Source: Parvularculaceae bacterium
GTDB taxonomy: Bacteria; Pseudomonadota; Alphaproteobacteria; Caulobacterales; Parvularculaceae
Length of the DNA: 64,000 nt
Direction: 5' to 3'
Assembly: GCA_021776475.1 (NCBI GenBank)
Contig: JAJFFV010000005.1
Span: forward strand, 1,178,001 to 1,242,000
Shown one piece after another: positions 53,827-63,476 of this stretch. Below the pieces are notes generated by a model. The model searched no databases. It worked only from the letters and a program-made list of their open reading frames with translations, and was not told the DNA's origin. The translations under genes and the position numbers were made by a program. The number at the start of each line of letters is the position of its first letter. The first letter of the stretch is position 1.

Positions 53827-54453
53827 CTACTCGCCCCAGACTTCGGCGAGGCGGTCATCGCGGCCGCAGCGTGAGACAGTGAAATTGTATTTGAGCGTAT
53901 ATTTTTTGTAGTAATCCTGGTGGTGTTTAGCGGCCGGGAAAAATTCCTGCGCTTCTTCCACCCGCGTGACCACTGTCGCGCCCAACTCTTCCGAGGCGGC
54001 GGCGATTGCTGCTTTGGCGGCGACTTTCTCGTCTGGCGTCGAATAGTAAAGCGTGCCGTAATAGGCGTTGCCCTCATCGCAGAACTGGCCGTCGGCATTT
54101 AGCGGGTCGATATGGCGCAGATGATAATCCGCTAGCTGACGGTATGACACCAGGGCGGGATCATACCAGACGCGGGCGACTTCGCGGTAGCCATTTTCCT
54201 TCCATGTCTCGTGTTTTTGGTGCTGACCGGACCCCCCCATATAGCCGGTGACGGCCTCGGTGACGCCGTCCAGCTTTTCGAAATGCTTGTCGACACACCA
54301 AAAACAGCCGCCGGCAAAGACGGCGTCTTTGAGGCCCGCCGTTGAGAAATCCGCCGCCGTTTCCTGGCCGTCACTGATGCCGATGCAGCCTGAGAGGGTG
54401 GCAAGCGCAATGAGGGCGAGGATTGTGCCGGCAAATTTCCGCATGCCGATCAC
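53827..54453 (-). CDS. msrA: peptide-methionine (S)-S-oxide reductase, lipoprotein form (copy 1)
   Basis: 208 residues. The GTG at 54453 overlaps the stop of the other msrA gene; an ATG nine bases later (MRKFAG) is also possible. The signal ends ATLSGC, so this copy should be lipid-anchored. The active site GGCFWCVDKHFEKLDGV (about 50-66) holds the catalytic Cys. DPLNADGQFCDEGNAYYGTLYYS and HQDYYKKY follow, and SRCGRDDRL ends the domain. It repairs oxidised methionine in envelope proteins. Confidence 0.93.
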   Translation of the reverse strand: MIGMRKFAGTILALIALATLSGCIGISDGQETAADFSTAGLKDAVFAGGCFWCVDKHFEKLDGVTEAVTGYMGGSGQHQKHETWKENGYREVARVWYDPALVSYRQLADYHLRHIDPLNADGQFCDEGNAYYGTLYYSTPDEKVAAKAAIAAASEELGATVVTRVEEAQEFFPAAKHHQDYYKKYTLKYNFTVSRCGRDDRLAEVWGE

Positions 54454-55112
54454 TTGTCCCAGACTCTCGCGATTTGCGCGTCGCGCCCACAGCCGAAGCG
54501 GTAGGAGTTATAGCGCACCGGGTTGGTTTTGTAATAATCCTGGTGCCGGTCTTCGGCGATCCAGAAGGTTTTTTTGTCGAGAATTGGGGTCACGATCGCC
54601 TGACCCAGCTCTTCTTCGGCTGCTGCCTTGGCCGCTTCGGCGGCGGCGCGTTCTTCGTCATTGGCGACCCAGATCGCCGTCTTGTAGGAAAAGCCGCGGT
54701 CACAGAACTGGCCGCCATCATCCAGTGGATCAATATGGCGCAAGAAGTATTCGACCAGCGCGCGGTAGGAGATGACGGACGGGTCATAGGGCACCTCGAC
54801 CGCCTCGCGGTGGCCGGTCTCGGTACGGGAGATCTGCTCATAGGTTGGGTTTTGTAAATCGCCGCCGGTATAGCCGGAGATCACATCGCCGACGCCATCC
54901 AGTTTTTCAAAATCTTTCTCGACACACCAAAAGCAGCCGCCGGCGAAATAGCCCTTGGCCGAGAGATCGAGCATAGCGGCGACTTGCGGCGCCGGTGCGG
55001 CCGCATCATCGGCGTGGGCCCTGGTCGATTTCATCCAAAAGAACAGGATGAAATAGCCGACGAGCAGCACCAGGGTTGCTAGCGTCCAGAAAATCTTGCG
55101 CTCACGGGTCAT
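54450..55112 (-). CDS. msrA: peptide-methionine (S)-S-oxide reductase, membrane-anchored (copy 2)
   Basis: 220 residues from ATG 55112. A single membrane segment at residues 7-27 should leave the enzyme in the periplasm. The active site is GGCFWCVEKDFEKLDGVGDV (catalytic Cys about 59). HIDPLDDGGQFCDRGFSYKTAI and HQDYYKTNPVRYNSY follow. It is a close paralogue of the gene that follows it on this strand, but the two differ in how they are attached and in central substrate-loop residues. The two overlap by four bases. Confidence 0.93.
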   Translation of the reverse strand: MTRERKIFWTLATLVLLVGYFILFFWMKSTRAHADDAAAPAPQVAAMLDLSAKGYFAGGCFWCVEKDFEKLDGVGDVISGYTGGDLQNPTYEQISRTETGHREAVEVPYDPSVISYRALVEYFLRHIDPLDDGGQFCDRGFSYKTAIWVANDEERAAAEAAKAAAEEELGQAIVTPILDKKTFWIAEDRHQDYYKTNPVRYNSYRFGCGRDAQIARVWDK

Positions 55113-55620
55113 AAATTTTTTCTCCAAATTCAGGCCCGCTTTAGCGCCTTGCTCCCTTTTTGCCAATTCACTTGTCTGTCAGTGCGCGGGCCGCAACCCG
55201 TGGGTCGCCTTGCCCGGCCTTGGCTGTTTCTGCTACCTGCCTGTAAAGAAGTGTTCAAGATGCCAGCGCATGGCAAAGTTTTTCCTGTGTCAGCTCAGTC
55301 TGCCATTGCCGCAGCCCGATTATCTGTGTTCATCGAACCAGAACAAAAAAAGAACGTTTAGAACACCGGTCAAGTATTTTGGGCGCCGGAAGATTTCGGA
55401 TCAGCGAAATTGAGGCTGCCGGCCTTGTTCGGGCAAACACTCATTCAAGTTGCCAGCCCGCGTTTTTGCTCCCCGAGCCTTTTGAGGTTGGTGTCGAGGG
55501 GTCTTGAATGCTTCCGCATGGAACTGGCCGAACGGTTGCTGCCTTAAAGTTTTCGAGCTTTAGGGGCGGTCCTACAACTTGAATTCGCTTTTTTATCGCG
55601 ACCATCGTTACACTGCCGAC
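55113..55620. other. 508-base spacer upstream of msrA pair and DOMON-like gene
   Basis: No convincing gene on either strand. It must hold divergent promoters for msrA (leftward) and the DOMON-like gene (rightward), but I see no strong consensus pair. A 17-base block at 55366-55382 is identical to 53741-53757, near the 3' end of the Coq4 gene, in the same relative frame (PVKYFG), with no similarity beyond it. I see no repeats or terminators. Confidence 0.5.
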
Positions 55621-56166
55621 ATGCAATATGCTTTAAAACTTCATCAGGACTCTGTGTGCGTCGCGGTTTCCGGCATCGGCGTTAAAGTCGCCCGCAGCGG
55701 TCCCGGCATCCTTGATCTACGTTATTTCGTCCTCGGCGACATTAACGCATTGCAGCTGCCTCCGGTCGCGCTGCCGACGCGGGCCGATGCGCTCTGGCGA
55801 CATTCGTGTTTTGAGGCTTTTGTTAGAGTTCCCGCAGAGACGGCGTATTTCGAGTTCAACTTTGCCCCGTCGCGCAAATGGGCGGCCTATCGGTTCGAGG
55901 ATTATCGCAGCGGGATGGAAAAACCGGGCGAGATTAGCGCGCCAAGCATCGACGTAACGGCGACGGCGGACAATTTTGAGCTGCGGGCTACCCTGGATCT
56001 GGCGCCGCTTGCCGGCTTACCCAATGACGCCCTCTGGCAGCTCGGCCTTTGTACCGTTATCGAAGAGGCAGGCGGCGGGCGTTCCCATTGGGCGCTGACG
56101 CATCCGCCGGGGACGGCGGATTTTCATCATTCCGATTGCTTTGCACTCGAAACGCCAGCAGTTTAA
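55621..56166 (+). CDS. DOMON-like domain protein
   Basis: 181 residues. WRHSCFEAFVRVPAETAYFEFNFAPSRKWAAY (landmarks LWRHSCFEAFV and EFNFAPSRKWAAY, about 58-90) and LGLCTVIEEAGGGRSHWAL with HPPGTADFHHSDCF at the end are typical of the beta-sandwich DOMON-like family. It is thought to bind a carbohydrate or heme by relation to DOMON domains, but no partner is known. There is no signal peptide. The NamZ-like gene begins five bases after its stop, so the two form an operon. Confidence 0.87.
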   Translation: MQYALKLHQDSVCVAVSGIGVKVARSGPGILDLRYFVLGDINALQLPPVALPTRADALWRHSCFEAFVRVPAETAYFEFNFAPSRKWAAYRFEDYRSGMEKPGEISAPSIDVTATADNFELRATLDLAPLAGLPNDALWQLGLCTVIEEAGGGRSHWALTHPPGTADFHHSDCFALETPAV

Positions 56167-56171
56167 AGACC

Positions 56172-57374
56172 ATGAAATTTGGCATCGATCGACTTCTTAT
56201 TGACCCGGCTCTGCGTAAACCGCTCAGCGGCAAACGTGTTGCTATGCTAGCGCATCCGGCCTCGGTCACCGAAGACCTGACCCATGCGCTTGACGCGCTG
56301 GCGGCCTGTGACGGCGTCAATATGACCGCCGCGTTCGGGCCGCAACATGGTCTGCGCGGGGACAAGCAGGACAACATGATTGAATCGCCGGATTTTAACG
56401 ATCCGGTGCACGGCATCCCTGTATTTAGTCTGTATGGGGAGGTTCGGCGGCCGACCGACGCGATGATGGCGACCTTCGATGTGATCCTTGTCGACCTGCA
56501 AGATCTTGGCTGCCGGATTTATACCTTTATCACGACCTTGCGCTACATTCTGGAAGCGGCAGCGGCGCATAATAAGCAAGTGTGGGTGCTCGATCGGCCT
56601 AATCCGGCTGGCCGGCCTGTGGAAGGGCTGACGCTCCGGCCCGGCTGGGAGAGCTTTGTCGGTGCCGGCGCCATGCCGATGCGCCACGGCCTGACGTTAG
56701 GCGAGATGGGCGTGTGGTTTGTGAAAACGCTCGGGCTTAATGTTGATTATCGCGTCATCGAAATGGAAGGCTGGTCGCCCGACGCAGCGCCGGGGTTTGG
56801 CTGGCCGCAAGGTGCGCGGACTTGGATCAATCCGAGCCCCAACGCGCCGAACCTGTTCATGGCACGCGCTTATGCCGGAACCGTGATGCTCGAGGGAACG
56901 ACGCTTTCCGAGGGGCGCGGGACGACCCGGCCATTGGAGCTTTTCGGCGCGCCCGATATTGACGCGCTGGCGGTCCTTGGTGAGATGCGGGCACTGGCAC
57001 CAGATTGGCTCGCCGGCTGTGAGTTGCGTGCGTGCTGGTTTGAGCCGACGTTCCACAAACATGCCAGCGCACTTTGCCACGGCGTCCAGGTGCATTGCGA
57101 AGAGCCTTTTTATGTTCATGCGGCGTTTCGTCCGTGGCGCTTGCAGGCGCTGGCCTTTAAGGCGATCCGCTGTCTGTATCCGGAATATCCATTGTGGCGC
57201 GATTTTGCCTATGAGTATGAACAGGGCAAGCTTGCAATTGATGTGATCAATGGCGGGCCGGGCTTGCGCGAGTGGGTGGATGATGTGGGTGCCGCGCCGG
57301 ATGATCTTGAGGCGTTGGCCTCTGTTGATGAGCAGGCATGGCTGGCTGGGCGGGCGGCATATCTGCTGTACTGA
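56172..57374 (+). CDS. DUF1343 protein (NamZ-like exo-beta-N-acetylmuramidase)
   Basis: 400 residues. KRVAMLAHPASV opens the Rossmann-like part; TAAFGPQHGLRGDKQDNM (about 57-74), IPVFSLYGEVRRPT, FDVILVDLQDLGCRIYTFI (about 110-128) and VLDRPNPAGRPVEG follow, all conserved in DUF1343. LEGTTLSEGRGTTRPLELFGAP (about 239) is the family's second hallmark. NamZ releases N-acetylmuramic acid from peptidoglycan fragments. No signal peptide is seen here, so a cytosolic role in cell-wall recycling is more likely than secretion. Confidence 0.9.
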   Translation: MKFGIDRLLIDPALRKPLSGKRVAMLAHPASVTEDLTHALDALAACDGVNMTAAFGPQHGLRGDKQDNMIESPDFNDPVHGIPVFSLYGEVRRPTDAMMATFDVILVDLQDLGCRIYTFITTLRYILEAAAAHNKQVWVLDRPNPAGRPVEGLTLRPGWESFVGAGAMPMRHGLTLGEMGVWFVKTLGLNVDYRVIEMEGWSPDAAPGFGWPQGARTWINPSPNAPNLFMARAYAGTVMLEGTTLSEGRGTTRPLELFGAPDIDALAVLGEMRALAPDWLAGCELRACWFEPTFHKHASALCHGVQVHCEEPFYVHAAFRPWRLQALAFKAIRCLYPEYPLWRDFAYEYEQGKLAIDVINGGPGLREWVDDVGAAPDDLEALASVDEQAWLAGRAAYLLY

Positions 57375-57464
57375 CGGGGTGGCACCTGTTTTTTAAAAAC
57401 GGTAGGGTTATCTGTGGGCCAAAAATCTGGCGTCTTTGTCAAGCTTGATGCGGGAGATGGGGTG

Positions 57465-59543
57465 ATGAATTTCTCTGATCTGACAAACATGGTTTCATCG
57501 CGCGTGGCCAGTATGGCGAAGCGTCCGGTGCTCTCAACGTCTGGTTTGCTGATCGGACTTTTTCTTGCTCTCAGCATTGCTGGTGGCTCGATGATGTGGT
57601 GGCTGCTGGGTGCGACTGACGACCTTGAGATCGACGGCACCGCATCAATCGTCCGTACAGGAACATTCACGCATGGTGATGGCTGGCATGCCTATGGCGG
57701 TGACAGCGGCGGGAATCGGTATTCGTCCGCGGACGAGATCACACCGAAAAATGTCAAGCGGCTTGAAACTGCCTGGACCTATCGATCCGGCACGTTTGAG
57801 GGCCGCGAAAAATACAAGTCACTTACCGCGTTTGAGGTAACCCCCATTTTAGTCGAGCGCTCACTGGTCTTCTGTACACAGTTCAATGAGGTTATCGCGA
57901 TTGATCCGGGGACGGGCGCAGAGAAATGGCGTCATGATCCGGCAGTGGAACTGGAAGGGCGGCGGCCAGCCAACGATTTTGTCTGCCGCGGGGTCTCTTA
58001 TTGGCGCAATGAGCGGGCAGAAGAGGGGCCGTGCGCATCACGCGTCTTTATGGGGACTGTCGATTCGCGGCTGATCGCACTTGATGCCAAGACTGGTGCA
58101 GCTTGCACAGATTTTGGCGTTGAGGGAGAGGTTCAACTGGAGCCAAGTATTTCGCTGCGCTGGCCTGGTGAATACCAAATCACGTCGGCGCCCGCGATTA
58201 TCGGCGATACGGTGATTGTCGGGTCTGCGATTTCGGACAATCTGCGGGTTGCCGCACCGTCAGGTGTCGTCAAGGCATTCGATGTCCGCACTGGTGCGCA
58301 ACTATGGGAATTTGACCCAGTACCGCATGACCAAGACGACCCGGCGCGGGCGACCTGGGCGAACGGATCAGCGGACAGCGTCGGGCATGCGAATGTCTGG
58401 TCGACCATGTCAGTGGATGCGGCGCGGGGTTTGGTGTTTTTGCCGACTTCCAGCGCCAGCCCGGATTTTTTCGGCGGCCTGCGTCCCGGTGATAATCTTT
58501 ATACAAACTCTGTTGTTGCACTCAATGGAGCAACCGGGGAGATCGTCTGGCATTTCCAGACCGTACATCATGATGTTTGGGATTATGATGTTCCCTCGCA
58601 GCCGGGGGTTTATCAGGTCTGGCGGGACGGCAAGGCCCATGACGTCATCGCACAGACGACGAAAACCGGCTTTGTGTTTGTCCTTGACCGTGAAACAGGT
58701 GAACCATTTTTGCCGGTAGAAGAACGCGCAGTGCCGCAAGATGGCGCACCGGGGGAGTATCTCTCCGCGACGCAGCCGTTTCCGGTCCTGACGCCGCCGC
58801 TTGTGCCGAATACGCTGTCACCTGCCGACGCGTTCGGGCTGACCTTTTGGGACAAGCGCTTTTGTGCCTCAAAGATCAGGGCGTTGCGCCGCGATGGCAT
58901 ATTTACACCACCGAGCGAGCAAGGATCGCTGGTCTATCCATTCAGCGGCGGCGGCGGCAACTGGGGCAGTACTGCCTATGACGCGGCGCGAAACCTTCTC
59001 GTCGTCAATATGAGCAATGCCGCGCATATCATCACGCTGATCCCGTCCGCGGAGGTCGCTGGCATCAAAGCGGTGGCTGACGATGCGGAAGTGGCACCAA
59101 TGGAGGGCGCACCTTACGGGATGAGCCGGGCACTCCTCGCCTCACCGATCGGCTTGCCATGCTCGCCGCCGCCCTGGGGGGTGCTGGCAGCAGTTGACCT
59201 CTCGAGCGGTGAAATTGTCTGGCGCAAAGTGTTGGGGACGACCCGCGACCTGACGCCGACAGGGCTCGCTTTTAAAACCGGCACGCCGAATTTCGGCGGA
59301 CCGGTGATAACCGCAGGCGGATTGATCTTTATCGGCGCTGCCATGGATGATTATCTGCGTGCTTTTGATGTTGAAACCGGCGCGGAACTGTGGAACGGGC
59401 GCTTGCCCGCCGGCGGACAGGCAACACCGATGAGCTACGCATGGGAAGGGCGGCAGTATATTGTGATCGCCGCCGGTGGCCACTCTAAGAGCGCCAGAAA
59501 AATCGGCGACTACATCATCGCGTTTGCACTGGCGGATAAGTAA
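57465..59543 (+). CDS. membrane-bound PQQ-dependent dehydrogenase
   Basis: 692 residues from ATG 57465, preceded by GGGAGATGGGG; a GTG at 57414 is possible. One membrane helix at about residues 25-48 anchors an eight-bladed propeller. YGGDSGGNRYSSADEITPKN begins the enzyme part. WHFQTVHHDVWDYDVPSQP (about 363-381) and GGGNWGSTAYD (about 505) are tryptophan-docking and active-site pieces of the glucose/quinate/shikimate-type quinoproteins. It oxidises a sugar or alcohol in the periplasm and passes electrons to ubiquinone. No pqq biosynthesis genes are in the window. No heme motif is present. Confidence 0.92.
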   Translation: MNFSDLTNMVSSRVASMAKRPVLSTSGLLIGLFLALSIAGGSMMWWLLGATDDLEIDGTASIVRTGTFTHGDGWHAYGGDSGGNRYSSADEITPKNVKRLETAWTYRSGTFEGREKYKSLTAFEVTPILVERSLVFCTQFNEVIAIDPGTGAEKWRHDPAVELEGRRPANDFVCRGVSYWRNERAEEGPCASRVFMGTVDSRLIALDAKTGAACTDFGVEGEVQLEPSISLRWPGEYQITSAPAIIGDTVIVGSAISDNLRVAAPSGVVKAFDVRTGAQLWEFDPVPHDQDDPARATWANGSADSVGHANVWSTMSVDAARGLVFLPTSSASPDFFGGLRPGDNLYTNSVVALNGATGEIVWHFQTVHHDVWDYDVPSQPGVYQVWRDGKAHDVIAQTTKTGFVFVLDRETGEPFLPVEERAVPQDGAPGEYLSATQPFPVLTPPLVPNTLSPADAFGLTFWDKRFCASKIRALRRDGIFTPPSEQGSLVYPFSGGGGNWGSTAYDAARNLLVVNMSNAAHIITLIPSAEVAGIKAVADDAEVAPMEGAPYGMSRALLASPIGLPCSPPPWGVLAAVDLSSGEIVWRKVLGTTRDLTPTGLAFKTGTPNFGGPVITAGGLIFIGAAMDDYLRAFDVETGAELWNGRLPAGGQATPMSYAWEGRQYIVIAAGGHSKSARKIGDYIIAFALADK

Positions 59544-59869
59544 TATCCGGGGACATTGTTGAAAAAGGTGGTCTCGTTTCTGGCAAAATCATGAAGACGT
59601 TGCGCAAAGAAATTGAATGTTTTCTGCCGGCAAACAACGGCGCCTGAACTTTGTCAGGCTGAATGGTAATCTTCTGAACCCGAAATGCGCCGTTTTGCTC
59701 TCGCCGACGCGCCAATCAACCAGTTCGGGCTTCAACCTCGACCTTTCAAGCCCTGGCAATCACACTCTCTTGTTAAGGAAACGGTTGATTCTAAAAAGAA
59801 AATGAATAACGTGAATCAATGGACGGCGGGCGCGGGTAAGTTTCGCTCAGGCGGGGAAAGATCAGGCGT
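59544..59869. other. 326-base spacer before the flavoprotein operon
   Basis: No gene can be supported. CCTGA and TCAGG (59643-59658) form a short inverted repeat around a 6-base centre but lack a T-run. The promoter for the following operon should be here. I recognise no consensus elements. Confidence 0.45.
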
Positions 59870-61663
59870 ATGAAGCCAACTGATACCAGCGATCCTGACT
59901 ACTTTCACAAAGTGGTCGACTGCCAGTGGGCCTGTCCGGCCCACACGCCGGTGCCGGCCTATATCCGGTTGATCGCGCAGGGCCGCTATAGCGAAGCCTA
60001 TCTTCTGAACCGCGAATCCAACGTGTTTCCCGGCATTTTGGGGCGGGTGTGTGACCGGCCCTGTGAGCCGGCCTGCCGCCGCACAAGGGTGGATGAGGAG
60101 CCGGTCGCGATTTGCCGGTTGAAACGGGTGGCTGCAGATCATCGGGGTGACATCACGGATCAGTTGCCAAAGAAACCTGAGAACACTAATGGCAAACGCA
60201 TCGCGCTGATTGGTGCCGGACCAGCCTCGTTTACGGTCGCCAATGATCTGGCGCCGATGGGCTACGAGTGCACGATCTTTGAAAAGCTGGACAAGCCCGG
60301 CGGCCTGATGCGCTCCAATATTCCTGCGTTCCGGCTGCCGGAAGATGTATTGATGGAAGAGCTGGATTATATTTTGAATATGGGCGTCGATCTGAAACTT
60401 GGCAGTCCTGTTGCCAGCATGCAGGCGCTGCTTAAAGAAGACTGGGACGCGGTTTTTGTCGGCACCGGGGCGCCCAAGGGCAAGGACCTCGAAATCCCCG
60501 GGCGTCAGGACGCGGCGAACATTCACATTGGCATCGACTGGCTTGAATCTGTTGCCTTCGAGCACACCAAAGCGATTGGCAAACAGGTGCTGATCATCGG
60601 TGTCGGGAATACGGCGATGGATTGCTGTCGCACGTCGCTGCGGCTTGGTGCGTCGTCAGTGAAAGTGATGGCGCGCAAGCCGCGCGAGTTTTTTAAGGCA
60701 TCCGACTGGGAACTAGAAGATGCAGAAGAAGAAAACGTCGAGATCATTGTCAACCATTCGCCCAAGGCGTTCGTTCATGAGAACGGCAAGCTCACCGGCA
60801 TGGTATTCGAGCAGATCGAATATGACCTGAACCTGGCAGGCGCGATCACGGGCCAAAGGGTCACCGCTGATGTGATGATCCCGTGTGATGACGTCATACT
60901 GGCGATCGGCCAGGAGAATGCCTTTCCATGGATTGAAGAAGACGCCGGGATTGAGTTCGACAAATGGGATGTGCCGGTGATCGACAAGGTCACGTTCGAG
61001 TCGACGAAGAGGGGCGTGTTTTTCGGCGGCGATGCGGCTTTCGGCCCAGAGAACATCATCTGGGCAGTGGAGCACGGTCATCAGGCAGCGATCTCAATCC
61101 ATAATCATTGTGAGGGCCGGGTACTGACCGAGCGGACGCCGGACGAGATGGCTCTCAAGTCAGCCAAAATGGGTATGATGGAATGGCGCTATTCGAACGC
61201 CTATGATGATGCACCGCGACGCAAAATGCGGCATGTTGAACTGGTTGAACGTTTCAAAAAGCTTGATACTGAAGTCGAGCTTGGTTTTTCCGCCGAACAG
61301 ATTGCGACCGAGGTTGAGCGCTGTTTGAATTGTGATGTGCATACCGTATTTGAAGCGCCCCTATGTACCGAATGCGATGCCTGCATTGATGTTTGTCCGG
61401 TCGAGTGCCTGGCGATTACCCCTGTAGCCGAAAACGAGGATGCGCTACGGGGCGCGCTCAGTGCTTCCGAGAACGGCAATGGTCAGTCTTTGTATGTGTC
61501 ATCCGAACTGCCCTTGTCCGGGCGGGTGATGATCAAAGATGAGAACATTTGTTTGCATTGTGGGTTGTGCGCCGAGCGCTGCCCTACAGCTGCGTGGGAT
61601 ATGCAAGAGGGGATCTTGCAAATTCACTATGCTGATGATCAAGCAGGGAGTCCAAAGGCCTGA
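59870..61663 (+). CDS. GltD-like FAD/NAD(P) oxidoreductase fused to 4Fe-4S modules
   Basis: 597 residues. The N-terminal region has cysteines CQWACPAH and RVCDRPCEPACRR (about 18-70), as in the Fe-S domain of dihydropyrimidine dehydrogenase and glutamate synthase small chain. The FAD loop IALIGAGPASFTVANDL (about 110) and the NAD(P) loop VLIIGVGNTAMDCC (about 240) follow. C-terminal Fe-S motifs are CTECDACIDVCPVECL (about 500) and CLHCGLCAERCP (about 560). The next gene, a 2-oxoacid oxidoreductase, starts one base after its stop. It likely passes electrons between that enzyme and NAD(P). Confidence 0.9.
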   Translation: MKPTDTSDPDYFHKVVDCQWACPAHTPVPAYIRLIAQGRYSEAYLLNRESNVFPGILGRVCDRPCEPACRRTRVDEEPVAICRLKRVAADHRGDITDQLPKKPENTNGKRIALIGAGPASFTVANDLAPMGYECTIFEKLDKPGGLMRSNIPAFRLPEDVLMEELDYILNMGVDLKLGSPVASMQALLKEDWDAVFVGTGAPKGKDLEIPGRQDAANIHIGIDWLESVAFEHTKAIGKQVLIIGVGNTAMDCCRTSLRLGASSVKVMARKPREFFKASDWELEDAEEENVEIIVNHSPKAFVHENGKLTGMVFEQIEYDLNLAGAITGQRVTADVMIPCDDVILAIGQENAFPWIEEDAGIEFDKWDVPVIDKVTFESTKRGVFFGGDAAFGPENIIWAVEHGHQAAISIHNHCEGRVLTERTPDEMALKSAKMGMMEWRYSNAYDDAPRRKMRHVELVERFKKLDTEVELGFSAEQIATEVERCLNCDVHTVFEAPLCTECDACIDVCPVECLAITPVAENEDALRGALSASENGNGQSLYVSSELPLSGRVMIKDENICLHCGLCAERCPTAAWDMQEGILQIHYADDQAGSPKA

Positions 61664-61664
61664 G

Positions 61665-63476
61665 ATGAGTGGACCTGGCGTAAATGATTTTGCCATCAAG
61701 GTGGCGACGGTAAACGGCACCGGATCTGCGAGTGCCAACGGCCTGTTGATGAAAACCATCTTCCGAATGGGTGTGCCGGTTGTCGGAAAGAACGTATTCC
61801 CGTCAAATATACAAGGCCTGCCGACCTGGTATGAAGTGCGGGTCAGCGGCGAGGGGCATTGCGGCCGCTCCGGCGATGTTCATTTGATGGTGGCGATGAA
61901 CCCGAAGACCTATGAAGAAGACTTGGCCGAGCTCTCACCGGGCGGAATCTTGCTCTATGATTCCACCTGGCCGCGACCGGCTTTTATGGACCGGTCTGAT
62001 ATCACCGTTTTGGGCGTGCCATTTGCGAGTATGTGCAATGACGCATTCAGCGTTGCGCGCTCGCGCATCCTGATGAAAAACATGGCCTATGTCGGCGCCG
62101 TCGCGGCGCTTCTTGATCTTGATCTCGATGTGATCAAGGGGCTCGTCGATGAAACATTTGCGGCAAAAGCCAAGCTGATCGATGCAAACATGCAGGCGGT
62201 TTATCTTGGTTATGATTATGCAAAAGACAATTTTGCCTGCCCACTCGGTTTCCGGGTTGAGGCGTCCAACGGCACTGACGGCAAGGTGATGATCGATGGA
62301 AACACAGCCGCCGCGCTCGGCTGTGTTTATGCCGGTGCAACGTTTGGTGCCTGGTATCCAATTACACCGTCCACGTCTCTTATGGATGGGTTCGCAAAAT
62401 ATTGCGGTCAGCTACGTGTGGACGCAGAAACCGGCAAGAACAAATATTGTATCATTCAGGCGGAAGATGAACTAGCAGCTGCCGGTCTTGTCATTGGGGC
62501 AGCCTGGAATGGCGCCCGCGCTTTTACACCAACATCGGGGCCGGGCATTTCTTTGATGAGCGAGCTGATCGGGTTTGCCTATTACACGGAAGTGCCGGTT
62601 GTCCTGTTCGATGTTCAACGGACAGGGCCGTCGACAGGCATGCCGACCCGAACCCAGCAATGCGATATTCAGACCTGCGCCTATGCCTCGCATGGGGATA
62701 CCCGCCACATCCTCCTGTTTCCAGCTGACCCCGGCGAATGTTTCGACATGGCGGTGCAGGCGTTTGATCTCGCTGAGCGATTCCAGACCCCGGTCTTCGT
62801 CCTGTCTGATATCGACATTGGGATGAATGACTGGATGGTTGATGAACTGACCTGGGATGATGTTTATCAGCCTGATCGCGGAAAAGTTCTATCTGCCACT
62901 GAGCTGGAAAAAATGGATACGTTTTACCGCTATCTCGATGTCGACGGTGATCACATCCCGTATCGCACGCTGCCTGGCACGCATCCCAAAGGCGCCTATT
63001 TTCTGCGCGGCTCTGGCCATGATAAATATGGTGGCTACACGGAAGGTGGCCCTGAGTATCAGGAAGTTGTTGATCGGTTGCGGGCCAAATGGCAGAGCGC
63101 TGCGGCCAAGGTTCCAGCACCTGTCTGCATCCGCGCCGCGGGAAAGGCGCGGCAGGGGATTATCGCGGTCGGCAGCAGCGATGGCGCCGTTCGCGAAGCG
63201 CGTGATCGTCTCGAAGCAGAGGGCGTGCACCTTGATTATCTGCGCGTACGCGGATTTCCGTTTGCGGCGAATGTCGAAGCGTTCATCATGGAGCATGACG
63301 AAGTTTTCGTTGTCGAGCAAAATCGCGATGCTCAGCTATTGGGGCTTTTGCTGACAGAAACCAATGTGCAACGCGAAAAACTGACGCCAGTGCTGCATTA
63401 TTCAGGTGCGCCGCTTGATTATCGGTTTGTTTTTGATGCCTTGATGAATGTGATCAAGGTCCGGAGGATTGCATGA
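61665..63476 (+). CDS. 2-oxoacid:acceptor oxidoreductase, gamma-alpha fusion subunit
   Basis: 603 residues from ATG 61665. Residues 1-190 match the gamma domain (GTGSASANGLLMKTIFRMG, then GEGHCGRSGDVHLMVAMNP). The rest matches the alpha chain (CVYAGATFGAWYPITPSTSL, then QAEDELAAAGLVIGAAWNGARA, about 252-300; landmarks YPITPSTSL and QAEDELAA). This is the KorA-like layout. It acts with the TPP-binding beta subunit on a 2-oxoacid such as 2-oxoglutarate or pyruvate, plus CoA. The substrate is not resolved by sequence. The beta gene starts in its stop (ATGA). Confidence 0.92.
   Translation: MSGPGVNDFAIKVATVNGTGSASANGLLMKTIFRMGVPVVGKNVFPSNIQGLPTWYEVRVSGEGHCGRSGDVHLMVAMNPKTYEEDLAELSPGGILLYDSTWPRPAFMDRSDITVLGVPFASMCNDAFSVARSRILMKNMAYVGAVAALLDLDLDVIKGLVDETFAAKAKLIDANMQAVYLGYDYAKDNFACPLGFRVEASNGTDGKVMIDGNTAAALGCVYAGATFGAWYPITPSTSLMDGFAKYCGQLRVDAETGKNKYCIIQAEDELAAAGLVIGAAWNGARAFTPTSGPGISLMSELIGFAYYTEVPVVLFDVQRTGPSTGMPTRTQQCDIQTCAYASHGDTRHILLFPADPGECFDMAVQAFDLAERFQTPVFVLSDIDIGMNDWMVDELTWDDVYQPDRGKVLSATELEKMDTFYRYLDVDGDHIPYRTLPGTHPKGAYFLRGSGHDKYGGYTEGGPEYQEVVDRLRAKWQSAAAKVPAPVCIRAAGKARQGIIAVGSSDGAVREARDRLEAEGVHLDYLRVRGFPFAANVEAFIMEHDEVFVVEQNRDAQLLGLLLTETNVQREKLTPVLHYSGAPLDYRFVFDALMNVIKVRRIA

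Noticed and set aside
55366-55382. 17-base block identical to 53741-53757 near the Coq4 3' end, in the same relative frame (PVKYFG), suggesting a second Coq4 remnant
   Set aside because: Similarity does not extend on either side, unlike the S41 remnant. A chance match cannot be excluded over 64 kb.
57380-57420. T/A-rich inverted repeat after the NamZ-like gene as a terminator
   Set aside because: The stem is mostly T paired with A, has imperfect ends and no clear loop plus T-run; the PQQ dehydrogenase gene starts close by.
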